Shown here piece by piece: positions 1 through 8,141 of a DNA stretch of 64,000 bases; the stretch's first letter is position 1; each line of letters opens with the position of its first letter. Below the pieces are notes generated by a model. The model had not been told where the DNA came from. It saw nothing but the letters and a program-made list of their open reading frames with translations, and made no database searches. The DNA comes from DASSUW01 sp963789005 (GTDB lineage: Bacteria; Actinomycetota; Thermoleophilia; Solirubrobacterales; Solirubrobacteraceae), in contig CAWBIZ010000007.1 of NCBI GenBank assembly GCA_963789005.1, forward strand, positions 238,493 to 302,492, written 5' to 3'. Made by a program: the position numbers and the translations under genes.

Positions 1-116
1 ACGCCAACCCCGAGCTCTACGGCGGCTGGCCGATGATCCTCTCGGGCCTGAAGACGCTGCTGGAGACCGGCGAGAAGCTCACGACGCCCGGCTCGCTGAT
101 GTACTCGCAGCCCTAG
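1..116 (+). CDS. C-terminal end of an SRPBCC (AHSA1/polyketide cyclase-like) protein, partial
   Basis: Only the last 37 codons are present; the reading frame enters from the left edge (first full codon at base 3) and stops at TAG 114-116. The residues GGWPMILSGLKTLLETGE are typical of the C-terminal helix of SRPBCC/AHSA1-type proteins, small START-like proteins that bind hydrophobic ligands. The start and most of the fold lie outside the window, so substrate and role cannot be judged. It converges on the VOC gene at 135 with only 18 bases between stops. Confidence 0.7.
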   Translation, partial: ANPELYGGWPMILSGLKTLLETGEKLTTPGSLMYSQP

Positions 117-134
117 CGATGTCGGGGCGGCCCG

Positions 135-545
135 TCAGGCCTGGGGCTGAGCGATGTTCACCATCCACGCGATGCCGAACCGGTCGATGCACATGCCGAA
201 CACGTCGCCCCACATCTGCTTCTCCAGCGGCATCGTCACGGTGCCGCCGTCGGAGAGCTGCTCCCAGTAGCCGCGCAGCTCGGCGTCGTCGTCTCCGCTC
301 AGGCTCACGGCGATGTTGTTGCCGGGCTGGTGCTCCATCCCGGGCGGCGTGTCCGCGCCCATCAGCGTGAAGCCCCGGTCCGTCTCCAGCATGCCGTGCA
401 TGATGTTGTCCGGGTCCGGGGCGTTGCCCGCGAACTCCCCGAACGTGTTCAGATGCAGCGTGCCGCCGAACACGTTCTCGTAGAACTGCATCGCGTCGCG
501 CGCCGTGCCCGGGAAGCTGATGTAGGGGTTGAGACGGGAAGGCAT
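135..545 (-). CDS. VOC family (glyoxalase/PhnB-like) protein
   Basis: A 136-residue protein beginning MPSRLNPYISFPGTARDAM, with the pattern of PhnB/3-demethylubiquinone-methyltransferase-like VOC proteins: an N-terminal FYENVFGG segment, a middle GADTPPGM segment and a C-terminal FGIAWMVN strand. These form metal-dependent or degenerate glyoxalase folds. The start at 545 is chosen because the minus strand carries AAGGAGG about 8 bases upstream; longer readings of the frame run antisense or out of frame through the neighbouring gene. It is the last gene of a probable TetR - aldo/keto reductase - VOC unit, 14 bases after the reductase stop. Family is clear; the substrate is unknown. Confidence 0.88.
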   Translation of the reverse strand: MPSRLNPYISFPGTARDAMQFYENVFGGTLHLNTFGEFAGNAPDPDNIMHGMLETDRGFTLMGADTPPGMEHQPGNNIAVSLSGDDDAELRGYWEQLSDGGTVTMPLEKQMWGDVFGMCIDRFGIAWMVNIAQPQA

Positions 546-559
546 CGGATCCTCCTTGA

Positions 560-1582
560 TTAGCGCCGCCGTGCCGCGGCCTCGAAGGCCGGGTTGACGA
601 ACGAGTTGTCGGCGGGGTTGATGGTCGTGCCGGGCGTGACGATCTCGTCGATCCGGTCCAGCAGCGCGTCGTCGAGGACGACGTCGGTCGCCGCGAGCTG
701 GCTCTCGAGCTGCTCCATCGTCCGCGGCCCGACGAGCGTCGCGGTGATGGCGGGATGGTTGAGCACGAACGCGATCGCGAGCTGGATCAGCGTGATCCCG
801 GCCTCGTCGGCGAGCTGGGCGAGCTCCTCCGCGGCGTCCAGCTTGCGCTGGTTGGTCGGCTCGGAGAGGTCGAAGCGCTCGGGCAGCCGGCTGGCGCGCG
901 AGGAGGACTGCTGGCCGGCGTCCTTGCGCCAGCGGCCGGAGAGCCAGCCGCCGGCGAGCGGGCTGTAGGACATGACGGCCATGCCGTGCCGCTGACAGGT
1001 GGGGAGCACGTCCGCCTCGACGGCGCGGACGAGGATCGAGTAAGGCGGCTGCTCGGTGACGAACCGCTGCAGGCGCCGGTCGCGCGCGACCCACTGCGCC
1101 TCGACGATCTGGCTGCCCGGAAACGTCGAGGAGCCGATGTAGCGGACCTTGCCCTGGTGCACGAGGTCGCTGAGCGCAGACAGCGTCTCCTCGATGTCGG
1201 TGCGCGGATCCGGGCGGTGGACCTGGTACAGGTCGATCCAGTCGGTCCCCAGCCGCCGCAACGAGTCATCGACCGCGCGCGTGATCCAGCGGCGCGAGCT
1301 GCCCTGCCGGTTGGGGTCCTCGCCCATCGCGCCGTGGAACTTGGTGGCGAGGACGACGTCGTCGCGCCGGCCGCCGGCGAGCGCCTTGCCGACGATCTCC
1401 TCGGACTCGCCCTGCGCGTAGACGTCGGCGGTGTCGATGAAGTTGATCCCGGCGTCGAGCGCCGTGTGGATGATCCGGATCGACTCGTCGTGATCGGGGT
1501 TGCCCCACGACCCGAACATCATCGCGCCGAGGCAGAACCTGCTGACGGAGACGCCGGTGCGTCCCAGCTGGCGATGCTCCAT
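560..1582 (-). CDS. Aldo/keto reductase
   Basis: A 340-residue protein of normal length for the family. It should reduce aldehydes or ketones with NADPH in the cytoplasm. Visible family features: N-terminal LGRTGVSVSRFCLGAMMFG strand, catalytic region INFIDTADVY (Asp about 50/53, Tyr 55), catalytic Lys in ATKFHG (about 81), His in LYQVHRPDP, and the cofactor-binding C-terminal segment VGPRTMEQLESQL. It lies between a TetR regulator and a VOC protein on the same strand; the context suggests repressor-controlled handling of a reactive carbonyl compound, which is inference. Upstream on the minus strand there is no strong SD; ATG at 1582 gives the canonical N-terminus. Confidence 0.93.
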   Translation of the reverse strand: MEHRQLGRTGVSVSRFCLGAMMFGSWGNPDHDESIRIIHTALDAGINFIDTADVYAQGESEEIVGKALAGGRRDDVVLATKFHGAMGEDPNRQGSSRRWITRAVDDSLRRLGTDWIDLYQVHRPDPRTDIEETLSALSDLVHQGKVRYIGSSTFPGSQIVEAQWVARDRRLQRFVTEQPPYSILVRAVEADVLPTCQRHGMAVMSYSPLAGGWLSGRWRKDAGQQSSSRASRLPERFDLSEPTNQRKLDAAEELAQLADEAGITLIQLAIAFVLNHPAITATLVGPRTMEQLESQLAATDVVLDDALLDRIDEIVTPGTTINPADNSFVNPAFEAAARRR

Positions 1583-1719
1583 GCCGAGACTTCACCACAT
1601 CACTGCGCAGCTGCGACCCGCGGCGGCGCCAGCGGCTCGCTTCGCCAGGTGACCCAGCCCGCGCGCAAAGCAGCATCCGCTCCGCTCACGGCTCGAGCTG
1701 CCGCTTGCATGGAAAGCGA

Positions 1720-2322
1720 TTAGCGGCTTGTCTCGCGGCCGTGGAGCGCTTCGAGTAGCGAGCCGATGGCCGTCGCGTAGTTCTGCTCTGGGTCGCCCTG
1801 CAGGTGCGCGACGAGGGGGCCGCCCCACCGCTTGTGCATCAGCTCGATGGTGACCAGGCCGTGCATGGTCGCCCAGATGAGGTGCGCGTCGGCCGCGGGG
1901 TTGGCGAAATCGGGTCGCCAATCGGCGACGCGGGTGGCGAGCATCTCGAAGGTCGCGAGCCCTGCCAGGCGGCTGGCGTCGGACGGGACGAAGTCCGGCG
2001 TCGCTCGCTCGAACATGAGTCCGTAGAGCGCGTCGTTGTCGAGCGCGAACGCGCGGTAGGCCAGGGCGAACGCGAGCAGCTCTCGCCGGCTTTGACCATC
2101 GGAGGGGACGCTGGTGAGCCGGTCCTCCAGGCGTCGGAAGCCGTGCAGGTAGAGCTGCTCCAGCAGCCCCTGCTTTGACCCGAAGTGCGTGTAGACGCCC
2201 ATCGTCGACTGCTCGGCCGCCGCCGCCAGGTCGCGTATGCGCAGAGCTCCGGGGCCGCGCTCTTCCAATAGGCGCAGCGCGGTGTCGAGCAGGGTCTCCC
2301 GCGTGGTCGATGCGGTGGGCAC
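1720..2322 (-). CDS. TetR/AcrR family transcriptional regulator
   Basis: 200 residues, usual TetR length. The N-terminal helix-turn-helix is visible at about residues 24-60 (LRIRDLAAAAEQSTMGVYTHF, here read in two parts LRIRDLAAAAEQS and TMGVYTHFGSKQGLL); the C-terminal part resembles a WHG/TetR_C_33 ligand domain. Start is GTG 2322, supported by a TACCAT -10 box 6 bases upstream. It is divergent from the membrane protein/ABC exporter operon at 2377 and co-oriented with the aldo/keto reductase and VOC genes, so it could control either side. A perfect 6-1-6 inverted repeat between the genes is the likely operator. Confidence 0.9.
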   Translation of the reverse strand: MPTASTTRETLLDTALRLLEERGPGALRIRDLAAAAEQSTMGVYTHFGSKQGLLEQLYLHGFRRLEDRLTSVPSDGQSRRELLAFALAYRAFALDNDALYGLMFERATPDFVPSDASRLAGLATFEMLATRVADWRPDFANPAADAHLIWATMHGLVTIELMHKRWGGPLVAHLQGDPEQNYATAIGSLLEALHGRETSR

Positions 2323-2328
2323 GCACGC

Positions 2329-2370
2329 ATGGTAGCCGTACTAGGCGCATCGCAATAACTAAGTTATGTT
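2329..2370. promoter_or_regulatory. Divergent promoters and probable TetR operator
   Basis: The minus-strand -10 box TACCAT (2329-2334) sits 6 bases before the TetR GTG, and the plus-strand -10 box TATGTT (2365-2370) sits 6 bases before ATG 2377. Between them ATAACT-A-AGTTAT (2355-2367) is a perfect inverted repeat that overlaps the plus-strand -10 and the place where the TetR -35 would fall. The arrangement fits autorepression plus repression of the exporter operon. Regulator assignment is inference from position. Confidence 0.6.
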
Positions 2371-2376
2371 CTGGTC

Positions 2377-2844
2377 ATGTCAACTCACACCAGCTCACAG
2401 ATGGACAAGCCCGCTGGGCGCTCCGCCCGGCTGCTGCTCGGCCTGACCGGCGCCCTGCTGGCGCTCCTGATCCTCAACCTCGCCGTCTTCGACGACCTGC
2501 GCATCGACCCGTCGGCCGGCGTGCTCGAAACGTTCCTCAAGCCGCAGCACCTCTCAAGCCTCGTCGCCGTTCTCATCGCCGGTGCCCTGGTCGCGTTCAG
2601 GCACCGATTTGCGGCCCGCGTGGCCGTGGTGGTCGCGTGGATCGAGATCACCGCGTTCACGCATTTCCACCTCATCCCGGTCGAAGTCGGGCCCCTCAAG
2701 CCCTACTGGGGTGACGGCATGGGAGACCCGCTGCAGTGGGTGGGCCTGCTGTCGATCCTCGCCGTCAGCGCCGCCATCATCCGCGTTGCGCGACGCTCAT
2801 CGAACGTGACCGTCACGCCGGCCGCCGCGAGCCTGCGGTCATGA
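2377..2844 (+). CDS. Four-helix integral membrane protein, function unknown
   Basis: 155 residues with about four hydrophobic segments (roughly residues 18-38, 58-78, 82-102, 120-138) and a short polar tail. I do not recognise a named family; it is similar in layout to small DoxX/DUF4383-type membrane proteins but no signature motif is visible. It is first in an operon with an ABC exporter: its stop overlaps the ATPase start as ATGA (2841-2844). Start ATG 2377 has a TATGTT -10 box 6 bases upstream; ATG 2401 (MDKPAG) is a possible alternative. Position next to a TetR repressor suggests a role in the same export or stress response. Confidence 0.8.
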   Translation: MSTHTSSQMDKPAGRSARLLLGLTGALLALLILNLAVFDDLRIDPSAGVLETFLKPQHLSSLVAVLIAGALVAFRHRFAARVAVVVAWIEITAFTHFHLIPVEVGPLKPYWGDGMGDPLQWVGLLSILAVSAAIIRVARRSSNVTVTPAAASLRS

Positions 2845-3779
2845 TCACGGCCGAAGAACTCACCAAGCAGCGCGGCGGGCGCGCCGTCGTCTCCGATGTC
2901 TCGTTCCGCTGCGAGCCGGGCACCATCACGGGCTTCCTCGGCCCCAACGGCGCCGGCAAGAGCACGACGCTGCGGATGCTCGTCGGCCTGTCCGAGCCTG
3001 ACAGCGGCGAGGCCCGGATCCTCGGCGAGCGCTACCGCGACCTGCCGAACCCCGGCCGGCGCGTCGGGATCCTGCTCGACGCGTCGGCGCAACACGCCGG
3101 GCGTCGGGGCCGCGAGGCGCTCGCCGTATCCGCCCAGACGATGGGCGTGCCGCCGCAGCGCGTCGACACGCTGCTGGAGCTCGTCGGCCTCGACGACGCG
3201 GCGGCGCGGCGGCGGGTGGGCAAGTACTCGCTCGGCATGCGCCAGCGCCTCGGCTTCGCGCACGCGTTGCTCGGCGACCCCGAGGTCCTGATCCTCGACG
3301 AGCCCGCCAACGGCCTCGATCCGGAGGGCATGCGCTGGATGCGCGGGCTGCTGCGCGGCTTCGCCGACCGCGGAGGCACCGTGCTGCTCTCCTCGCACCT
3401 GCTGGCCGAGGTCGAGGCCGTCGCCGACCGTCTCATGATCATCGGCGGCGGACGGATCCAGGCGCAGGGCACCCGCGCCGAGCTGCTCACCGAGTCCGGG
3501 ACGATCGTCGAGGCGGACGACCTCACCACGCTCGACGCCGTGCTTGACCGCGCCGGCCTGGCGACGCACCCCGCCGACGGCGATCGGCGGCTGGTGGAGG
3601 CCGAGCCCGAGGTCATCGCCCGCCTGGCGATGGCCAACGATCTCGTGCTGCGCCGGCTCGCCCCGGCCGAGGACGCGGGCCTCGAACGCCTCTTCTTCGA
3701 GCTGACCACGGCCGGCGGAAACGCTCCGTCGCCCAAGACCGATTCCATCCACGCCGAGCTGGCAGGAGCAACCGCATGA
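2841..3779 (+). CDS. ABC transporter ATP-binding protein (ABC-2 exporter type)
   Basis: 312 residues. Walker A GPNGAGKST at about residues 36-44, signature YSLGMRQRL (a known LSGGQ variant of the CcmA/NatA-like class), Walker B VLILDEPANGLDPEG, and the H-loop in LLSSHLL. The C-terminal 90 residues resemble the extension seen in lantibiotic/antibiotic-type ABC-2 ATPases. The start at 2841 overlaps the upstream stop by four bases and the gene overlaps the permease start at 3776 in the same way, so the three genes are translationally coupled. It drives export by the permease in the next gene; substrate is not evident. Confidence 0.95.
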   Translation: MITAEELTKQRGGRAVVSDVSFRCEPGTITGFLGPNGAGKSTTLRMLVGLSEPDSGEARILGERYRDLPNPGRRVGILLDASAQHAGRRGREALAVSAQTMGVPPQRVDTLLELVGLDDAAARRRVGKYSLGMRQRLGFAHALLGDPEVLILDEPANGLDPEGMRWMRGLLRGFADRGGTVLLSSHLLAEVEAVADRLMIIGGGRIQAQGTRAELLTESGTIVEADDLTTLDAVLDRAGLATHPADGDRRLVEAEPEVIARLAMANDLVLRRLAPAEDAGLERLFFELTTAGGNAPSPKTDSIHAELAGATA

Positions 3780-4561
3780 GCACCACCACCCTCGCGGCAC
3801 CGATCCGCGCGGACACCGCCGGCGTCCACGCGCGCCCCGGCCTCGGTCGCCTCGTCACCGTCGAGCTGCGCAAGATGGTCAACACACGCGCCGGCTTCTG
3901 GCTGCAGGTCGCCACCGCCGCGATCACCGTCATCGCGGTGATCGTCCGCATCGTCGTCGGCGACGCGGCGGACCACACCTTCGCCGGCGTCCTCACCGTC
4001 GGGCTTCAGCCCGCGGCCGTGCTGCTGCCGATCGCCGGCGTCCTGCTCGTCACCTCGGAGTGGTCCCAACGCACCGGGATGATCACCTTCGCGCTCGTCC
4101 CGGTGCGCTCGCACGTCCTGAGCGCGAAACTCGTCGCCAGCATCGTCCTCGCCCTCGCCACGCTCGTCATGTCCGTCGCCGTCGTCGCCGCGGGCGTGCT
4201 GATCGCATCGCCGGGCATCGACGGCACCTGGTCCGACGCCGGGACGTTGATCGGCCAGTCGGCGGTCTTCCTGACGACCGGGATCATCGTCGGCGTCGCG
4301 TTCGGCGCGATCCTCCTGGCCACGACGCCCGCCATCGTCGCCCTCTCCGCACTGCCGATCACGTGGACGGCGGTGGCCTCGCTGTCCGTCTTCGCCGACG
4401 CCGCCCCGTGGCTGGACACGCGCCTCGCCCTCGCCCCGTTGCACGAGGAGGTCCTGAGCGCCACGCAGTGGGCGCACGCCGGCACCGCGCTCGCACTCTG
4501 GATGCTGCTTCCGCTCCTGATCGGCATCTGGCGGATCACGCGGCAGGAGGTGGCCGCGTGA
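3776..4561 (+). CDS. ABC-2 type transporter permease
   Basis: 261 residues, six predicted transmembrane segments, with the cytoplasmic amphipathic start ELRKMVNTRAGFWL typical of ABC-2 permeases, followed by alternating hydrophobic helices (for example AAITVIAVIVRIVVG and VLLPIAGVLLVTSEW). It forms the membrane channel for the ATPase encoded immediately upstream; the two genes overlap by four bases (ATGA at 3776). Last gene of the operon; it is followed by about 180 non-coding bases with one weak hairpin. Confidence 0.92.
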   Translation: MSTTTLAAPIRADTAGVHARPGLGRLVTVELRKMVNTRAGFWLQVATAAITVIAVIVRIVVGDAADHTFAGVLTVGLQPAAVLLPIAGVLLVTSEWSQRTGMITFALVPVRSHVLSAKLVASIVLALATLVMSVAVVAAGVLIASPGIDGTWSDAGTLIGQSAVFLTTGIIVGVAFGAILLATTPAIVALSALPITWTAVASLSVFADAAPWLDTRLALAPLHEEVLSATQWAHAGTALALWMLLPLLIGIWRITRQEVAA

Positions 4562-4704
4562 ACGCCCCTGGCCCGCCACCCGCTCGCGCTCGGAGGCGGG
4601 CGCGCTACGCTGCCAGGGTCAGACAGCGAGGGCAACCAGAGGGCGAGACCTTCAACTGAACGTCCCCTTCCCGCGAAAGCCGCCTGATCTTCTGATGGCC
4701 GAGA

Positions 4705-4722
4705 GTCCACCTGCGGGTGGGC
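4705..4722. terminator. Weak hairpin between convergent genes
   Basis: GTCCACC-TGCG-GGTGGGC forms a 7-bp stem (one G-T pair) with a four-base loop followed by TTTCC on the plus strand. It lies between the ABC permease and the minus-strand gene at 4744, so it could end transcription from the left. The rest of 4562-4743 holds no gene that I can see. Confidence 0.4.
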
Positions 4723-4743
4723 TTTCCGCGTTAAGGCGCCGGA

Positions 4744-5325
4744 TCAGGGCAGGATGTCGTTCAGCGTCGCCGTGAAGCGCTCGCCCGACTCCTCGAGCTC
4801 GCCCTCGATGTGCAGGCGCGCCGGGCCGGTCTCGGTCCACAGGTCGAGGAAGTAGGCCCAGCCCGGCTCGTCCGGGTCGTCGGACTTGGCGATCGCCTCG
4901 ACCCGGTAGACGCCGCGCGGCGGCAGCACCAGCGGCTCGGGGCAGTCGTCCTCGACGCGACGGCGCAGGTCCTCGACGTCGAGCCGATCGCGAGACACGA
5001 CGCTGAGCTCCTCGTAGTCGCCGTCCACGACGAGCTCGACGATGCTCTCCAACACCCGGTACATCGCGTCGGGCATCAGCTCGAGCCCTTCCGCGATCTC
5101 TTCCCGTCCACCCAGCGCGTCGCTCGGCGTCAGGCTGAGCCGGTTGTAGAAGTAGTCCTCGCACGCTGCGCGCGCCTGGCGGCGGATGCCCTTCGACAGC
5201 CCCGCGGCGCCGAGCGCAAAGACCCCCGCCGCGATCGCTTCCTCGAGCGTCCCGTGGCGGCGCGTGAGCTGCGCGGTGACCGCGCGACCGTGCTCCGTGT
5301 CGCGCGCCGTCGATGAGCCGTCCAT
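4744..5325 (-). CDS. Conserved hypothetical protein (cytoplasmic, DUF7668-like)
   Basis: 193 residues from ATG 5325; GTG 5415 in the same frame would add 30 residues of non-conserved look, so the shorter start is preferred, though neither has a good SD. The protein has an N-terminal helical part (TLEEAIAAGVFALGAAGLSKG, given here as TLEEAIAAGVFALG and AAGLSKGI) and a C-terminal beta-rich part with GWAYFLDLWTETGPARLHIE. No signal peptide or membrane segment. The C-terminal half resembles a domain of unknown function seen in immunity-like and other small bacterial proteins; I cannot assign a role. It stands alone between two convergent or tandem neighbours. Confidence 0.65.
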   Translation of the reverse strand: MDGSSTARDTEHGRAVTAQLTRRHGTLEEAIAAGVFALGAAGLSKGIRRQARAACEDYFYNRLSLTPSDALGGREEIAEGLELMPDAMYRVLESIVELVVDGDYEELSVVSRDRLDVEDLRRRVEDDCPEPLVLPPRGVYRVEAIAKSDDPDEPGWAYFLDLWTETGPARLHIEGELEESGERFTATLNDILP

Positions 5326-5480
5326 CAGAATCGATGGAGCCTCGTGGCGGCTGTACCCCGCGCACGCCCGCACCGCGGAGTGAAGGACGATGAGGTGGTC
5401 GCCCACTACGCCCACGCAGGTGAGCCGTCGCCGGGCGTCATCGGGACCGACCAGCTCGTCGAAGGCGTGGGAGTAGCCAC

Positions 5481-5505
5481 GTTCTGCATCCTACGAACGC
5501 AGAAC
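5481..5505. terminator. 7-bp inverted repeat downstream of the VanY-like gene
   Basis: GTTCTGC (5481-5487) and GCAGAAC (5499-5505) are perfect complements around an 11-base loop. It lies 33 bases beyond the stop of the minus-strand carboxypeptidase and could be its terminator, although no T-run follows. A protein-binding palindrome is the alternative. Confidence 0.35.
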
Positions 5506-5537
5506 GACCTCCGCCGCGCCTATGGCGAGCGTGCTGG

Positions 5538-6167
5538 TCACCGCTGCATGCTTGGATCGTGCGTAGGGTCGGCGTACATGGGAGGGCAGCCGTGGTCGAT
5601 GGCCTCGGGGTGCAGTTCGTAGTGCCAGGGTTCGTTGCTGTAGATCTGGCAGAGCCCGTAGTTGGCGCCGTGTTCGGACAGCCACGCCGTGGCATCGAAG
5701 CCCCCGATGTCGACTGCGCTCCCCGACACGTGAGCAGACGTCTCCGCGGTGGCGACCCACCGGGCGGCTTCCTGTTCGGATCCGTACTCGGAAACCGCGT
5801 CACGAAGAAGCTGATCCTGGTACTCCGGGGAACGCCAGCCGCTATCGACGAAGAACTCGACCCCGTCGTCCGCGGCATCAGTTGCAGCGTGGTGCAGGGC
5901 ACCGAGCAGATCGGGGTCGAGGTTGGCTACGCCCGGAATCTCGTCATCGAAGACCGTGGCGCCGTCGGGGAGGGCACCGTCAGCCTCGCCAAGTGCGCCA
6001 CGGTGCTCACCGCGAAGGACGTCGATGGGTGATGCGACCGTCGGGGACGAGGACGCGAGCGACTGGTAGCCGAGGGCTGCGGCGATCGCCGCGATGACGA
6101 CCACGCCCGCGACACGGATCTTGCGAATCCGGCGGGTCGGTGCTCGTGCTGGTTGGCGGTGGGTCAC
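5538..6167 (-). CDS. Membrane-anchored VanY-like D-alanyl-D-alanine carboxypeptidase (M15B)
   Basis: 209 residues from GTG 6167. A short basic N-terminus is followed by one hydrophobic segment (VAGVVVIAAIAAALGYQSL), so the catalytic part is outside the membrane. M15 signatures are complete: SGWRSPEYQDQLL (substrate loop), SAHVSGSAVDIG (zinc ligands His and Asp in SxHxxGxAxD) and EPWHYEL (catalytic Glu and third ligand His). It should trim the terminal D-Ala from peptidoglycan stem peptides. GGAGG lies just one base from the GTG, so the true start might be the TTG 12 bases upstream. It is divergent from a response regulator/histidine kinase pair, which probably controls it. Confidence 0.9.
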   Translation of the reverse strand: MTHRQPARAPTRRIRKIRVAGVVVIAAIAAALGYQSLASSSPTVASPIDVLRGEHRGALGEADGALPDGATVFDDEIPGVANLDPDLLGALHHAATDAADDGVEFFVDSGWRSPEYQDQLLRDAVSEYGSEQEAARWVATAETSAHVSGSAVDIGGFDATAWLSEHGANYGLCQIYSNEPWHYELHPEAIDHGCPPMYADPTHDPSMQR

Positions 6168-6242
6168 GCCTCCAGTCAAGGCAGCCTGGCGTTGCCAGCA
6201 CGTATGTGGTTTTCGATACGCCGACGATATGCCCCCGCTCGT

Positions 6243-6248
6243 TAGCCT
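6243..6248 (+). promoter_or_regulatory. Candidate -10 box of the response regulator gene
   Basis: TAGCCT ends 6 bases before ATG 6255. The six bases between contain GGAG, so the site could alternatively act as a ribosome binding site of a transcript starting further upstream. Confidence 0.4.
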
Positions 6249-6254
6249 CGGAGC

Positions 6255-6950
6255 ATGCGTGTGTTGCTCGTCGAGGACGAGCCCTATATGGCGGACGCCA
6301 TCCGCGATGGCCTCCGCCTGGAAGCGATCGCGGCAGACATCGCAGGCGACGGCGACACCGCTCTGGAGCTGCTGAGAGTCAACGCCTACGACATCGCCGT
6401 CCTCGACCGAGACATCCCCGGAGCTACCGGTGACGAGATCGCCGAACGCATCGTCGCCTCCGGCAGCGGCATGCCGATCCTCATGCTCACCGCTGCCGAC
6501 CGGCTCGACGACAAGGCCTCCGGGTTCGGGCTCGGCGCCGACGACTACCTCACCAAGCCGTTCGAGCTCCAAGAGCTCGTGCTCCGCCTCCGAGCGCTCG
6601 ACCGCAGGCGCGCCCACAACAGGCCGCCGGTGCGAGAGATCGCCGGCCTGCGGCTGGATCCGTTCCGCCGCGAGGTCTACCGCGACGGCCGCTACGTCGC
6701 GCTGACCCGCAAGCAGTTCGCGGTGCTCGAGGTTCTCGTCGCTGCCGAAGGCGGCGTCGTCAGCGCCGAAGAGCTACTGGAACGGGCGTGGGATCAGAAC
6801 GCCGACCCGTTCACCAACGCCGTGCGCATCACGGTCTCGGCACTGCGCAAACGCCTCGACGAACCCGGGATCATCGCCACCGTCGCCGGCGCCGGCTACC
6901 GCATCGACACTCATCCAGACACCGGGCGCGAGGCAGGGGACCGTGGATAG
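6255..6950 (+). CDS. OmpR/PhoB-family response regulator
   Basis: 231 residues. Receiver domain at about 1-115 with acidic pocket EDE (7-9), phosphoacceptor Asp 51 in AVLDRDIPG, the conserved Thr in MLTAAD and Lys in LTKPFE; winged-helix DNA-binding domain at about 130-222 (VALTRKQFAVLEVLV ... VRITVSALRKRLDEPG ... VAGAGYRI). The kinase gene starts 8 bases before this stop, so the pair is coupled. Divergent from the VanY-like carboxypeptidase, it most likely switches that gene in response to a cell-wall signal; this is context-based. Layout resembles VanR but no vanHAX genes are near. Confidence 0.93.
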   Translation: MRVLLVEDEPYMADAIRDGLRLEAIAADIAGDGDTALELLRVNAYDIAVLDRDIPGATGDEIAERIVASGSGMPILMLTAADRLDDKASGFGLGADDYLTKPFELQELVLRLRALDRRRAHNRPPVREIAGLRLDPFRREVYRDGRYVALTRKQFAVLEVLVAAEGGVVSAEELLERAWDQNADPFTNAVRITVSALRKRLDEPGIIATVAGAGYRIDTHPDTGREAGDRG

Positions 6951-8028
6951 ATCTCCCGGTCTGAGCGTTCGCCTCAAACTCGCCCTCAGCTACGCCGGCT
7001 TCCTCATGCTCGCGAGCGCCTTGCTGCTCGCTGCCGTGTGGGTGTCCCTCCTGCGATACATACCCGACGGGGTGACCTACGGCCTCCCGTGGTTCCCACC
7101 CAGCCGCTCCGACCCCCTGAACGGCTTCGGGCTGCCAGCGGTCATCGTGCTGGCGTTCCTGCTGGTATTCGGCCTGCTGGGAGGGTGGCTTCTCGCGGGC
7201 CGAATGCTCGCCCCGCTGGCTCGAATCACCGACGCCACGCGCACGGCCACGACCGGATCGCTCTCCCACCGGATCCGGTTGGACGGCCGCAACGACGAGT
7301 TCCGCGAGCTCGCCGACGCCTTCGATGCCATGCTCGCGCGCCTTGAAGCACACGTCGCCGAACAGCAACGATTCGCCGCCAACGCCTCCCACGAGCTGCG
7401 AACCCCGCTGGCGATCACGCAGACACTTCTCGACGTGGCCCGCAACGATCAGAGCCGCGGCAACGACGAGCTTGTCGACCGCCTCCACTTCGTCAACACC
7501 CGCGCGATCGACCTCACCGAAGCATTGCTCCTGCTCAGCCGCGCAGACCAGCGATCCTTCGTCCGAGAACCCGCCGACCTGTCCCTCATCGCCGAAGAAG
7601 CCACCGAAACGCTGCTCCCCTTCGCGGAAAAGCGTGGCGCCACCATCGAGACCTCGGGCGACATGACCCCCACCACCGGCTCGCACGCGCTCCTGCTGCA
7701 GATGACGACGAACCTCGTGCACAACGCCATCGTGCACAACCTGCCCGATCAGGGCACCGTGTGGGTCGCGACCAGCGTTCACCCCAAGGCTGTGGTGCTC
7801 ACCGTCGAGAACACTGGCGAAAAGCTCACCCCACAGCTGGTCGCCACGCTCGCCGAGCCGTTTCTTCGCGGCACCGAACGCATCCGCACCGACGACGCAG
7901 GCGTCGGCCTCGGCTTGGCGATCGTCAAGAGCATCACCCGCGCACACGACGGAACCCTCACCCTGACCCCCCGGACCGCTGGGGGGCTCCGCGTCACGGT
8001 GCAACTACCCGCCGCCTCGATCGGCTAG
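6943..8028 (+). CDS. HAMP-domain sensor histidine kinase
   Basis: 361 residues from GTG 6943, overlapping the regulator stop by 8 bases. Two transmembrane helices (about 12-34 and 66-88) enclose a short extracytoplasmic loop of about 30 residues; then HAMP (LAGRMLAPLARITDATRTA), HisKA with the phosphorylated His in ASHELRTPL, and HATPase with N-box HNAIVHN, G1 box DDAGVGLGLAI and the final GGLRVTVQLP strand. The very short loop suggests sensing in or near the membrane. It should phosphorylate the response regulator encoded just before it. Confidence 0.93.
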   Translation: MDRSPGLSVRLKLALSYAGFLMLASALLLAAVWVSLLRYIPDGVTYGLPWFPPSRSDPLNGFGLPAVIVLAFLLVFGLLGGWLLAGRMLAPLARITDATRTATTGSLSHRIRLDGRNDEFRELADAFDAMLARLEAHVAEQQRFAANASHELRTPLAITQTLLDVARNDQSRGNDELVDRLHFVNTRAIDLTEALLLLSRADQRSFVREPADLSLIAEEATETLLPFAEKRGATIETSGDMTPTTGSHALLLQMTTNLVHNAIVHNLPDQGTVWVATSVHPKAVVLTVENTGEKLTPQLVATLAEPFLRGTERIRTDDAGVGLGLAIVKSITRAHDGTLTLTPRTAGGLRVTVQLPAASIG

Positions 8029-8141
8029 CGCCGCATGAGCCCGTGGGCGCGCGTGTCGATTCCTCCTTCGCTCGCTCGACGCATCGATAGCGGCACAGTG
8101 CAACCCAACGATCATGCGGCGCCGAGCCCGAGGAGCTGTCC

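Noticed and set aside
4562..4743. Possible small RNA or riboswitch between convergent genes
   Set aside because: There are short complementary stretches but no family signature, and the position after two converging genes is explained by a terminator.
5538..8028. Glycopeptide-resistance gene cluster
   Set aside because: Only VanY, VanR and VanS-like genes are present; no D-Ala-D-Lac ligase, VanH or VanX is near, so acquired resistance should not be inferred.
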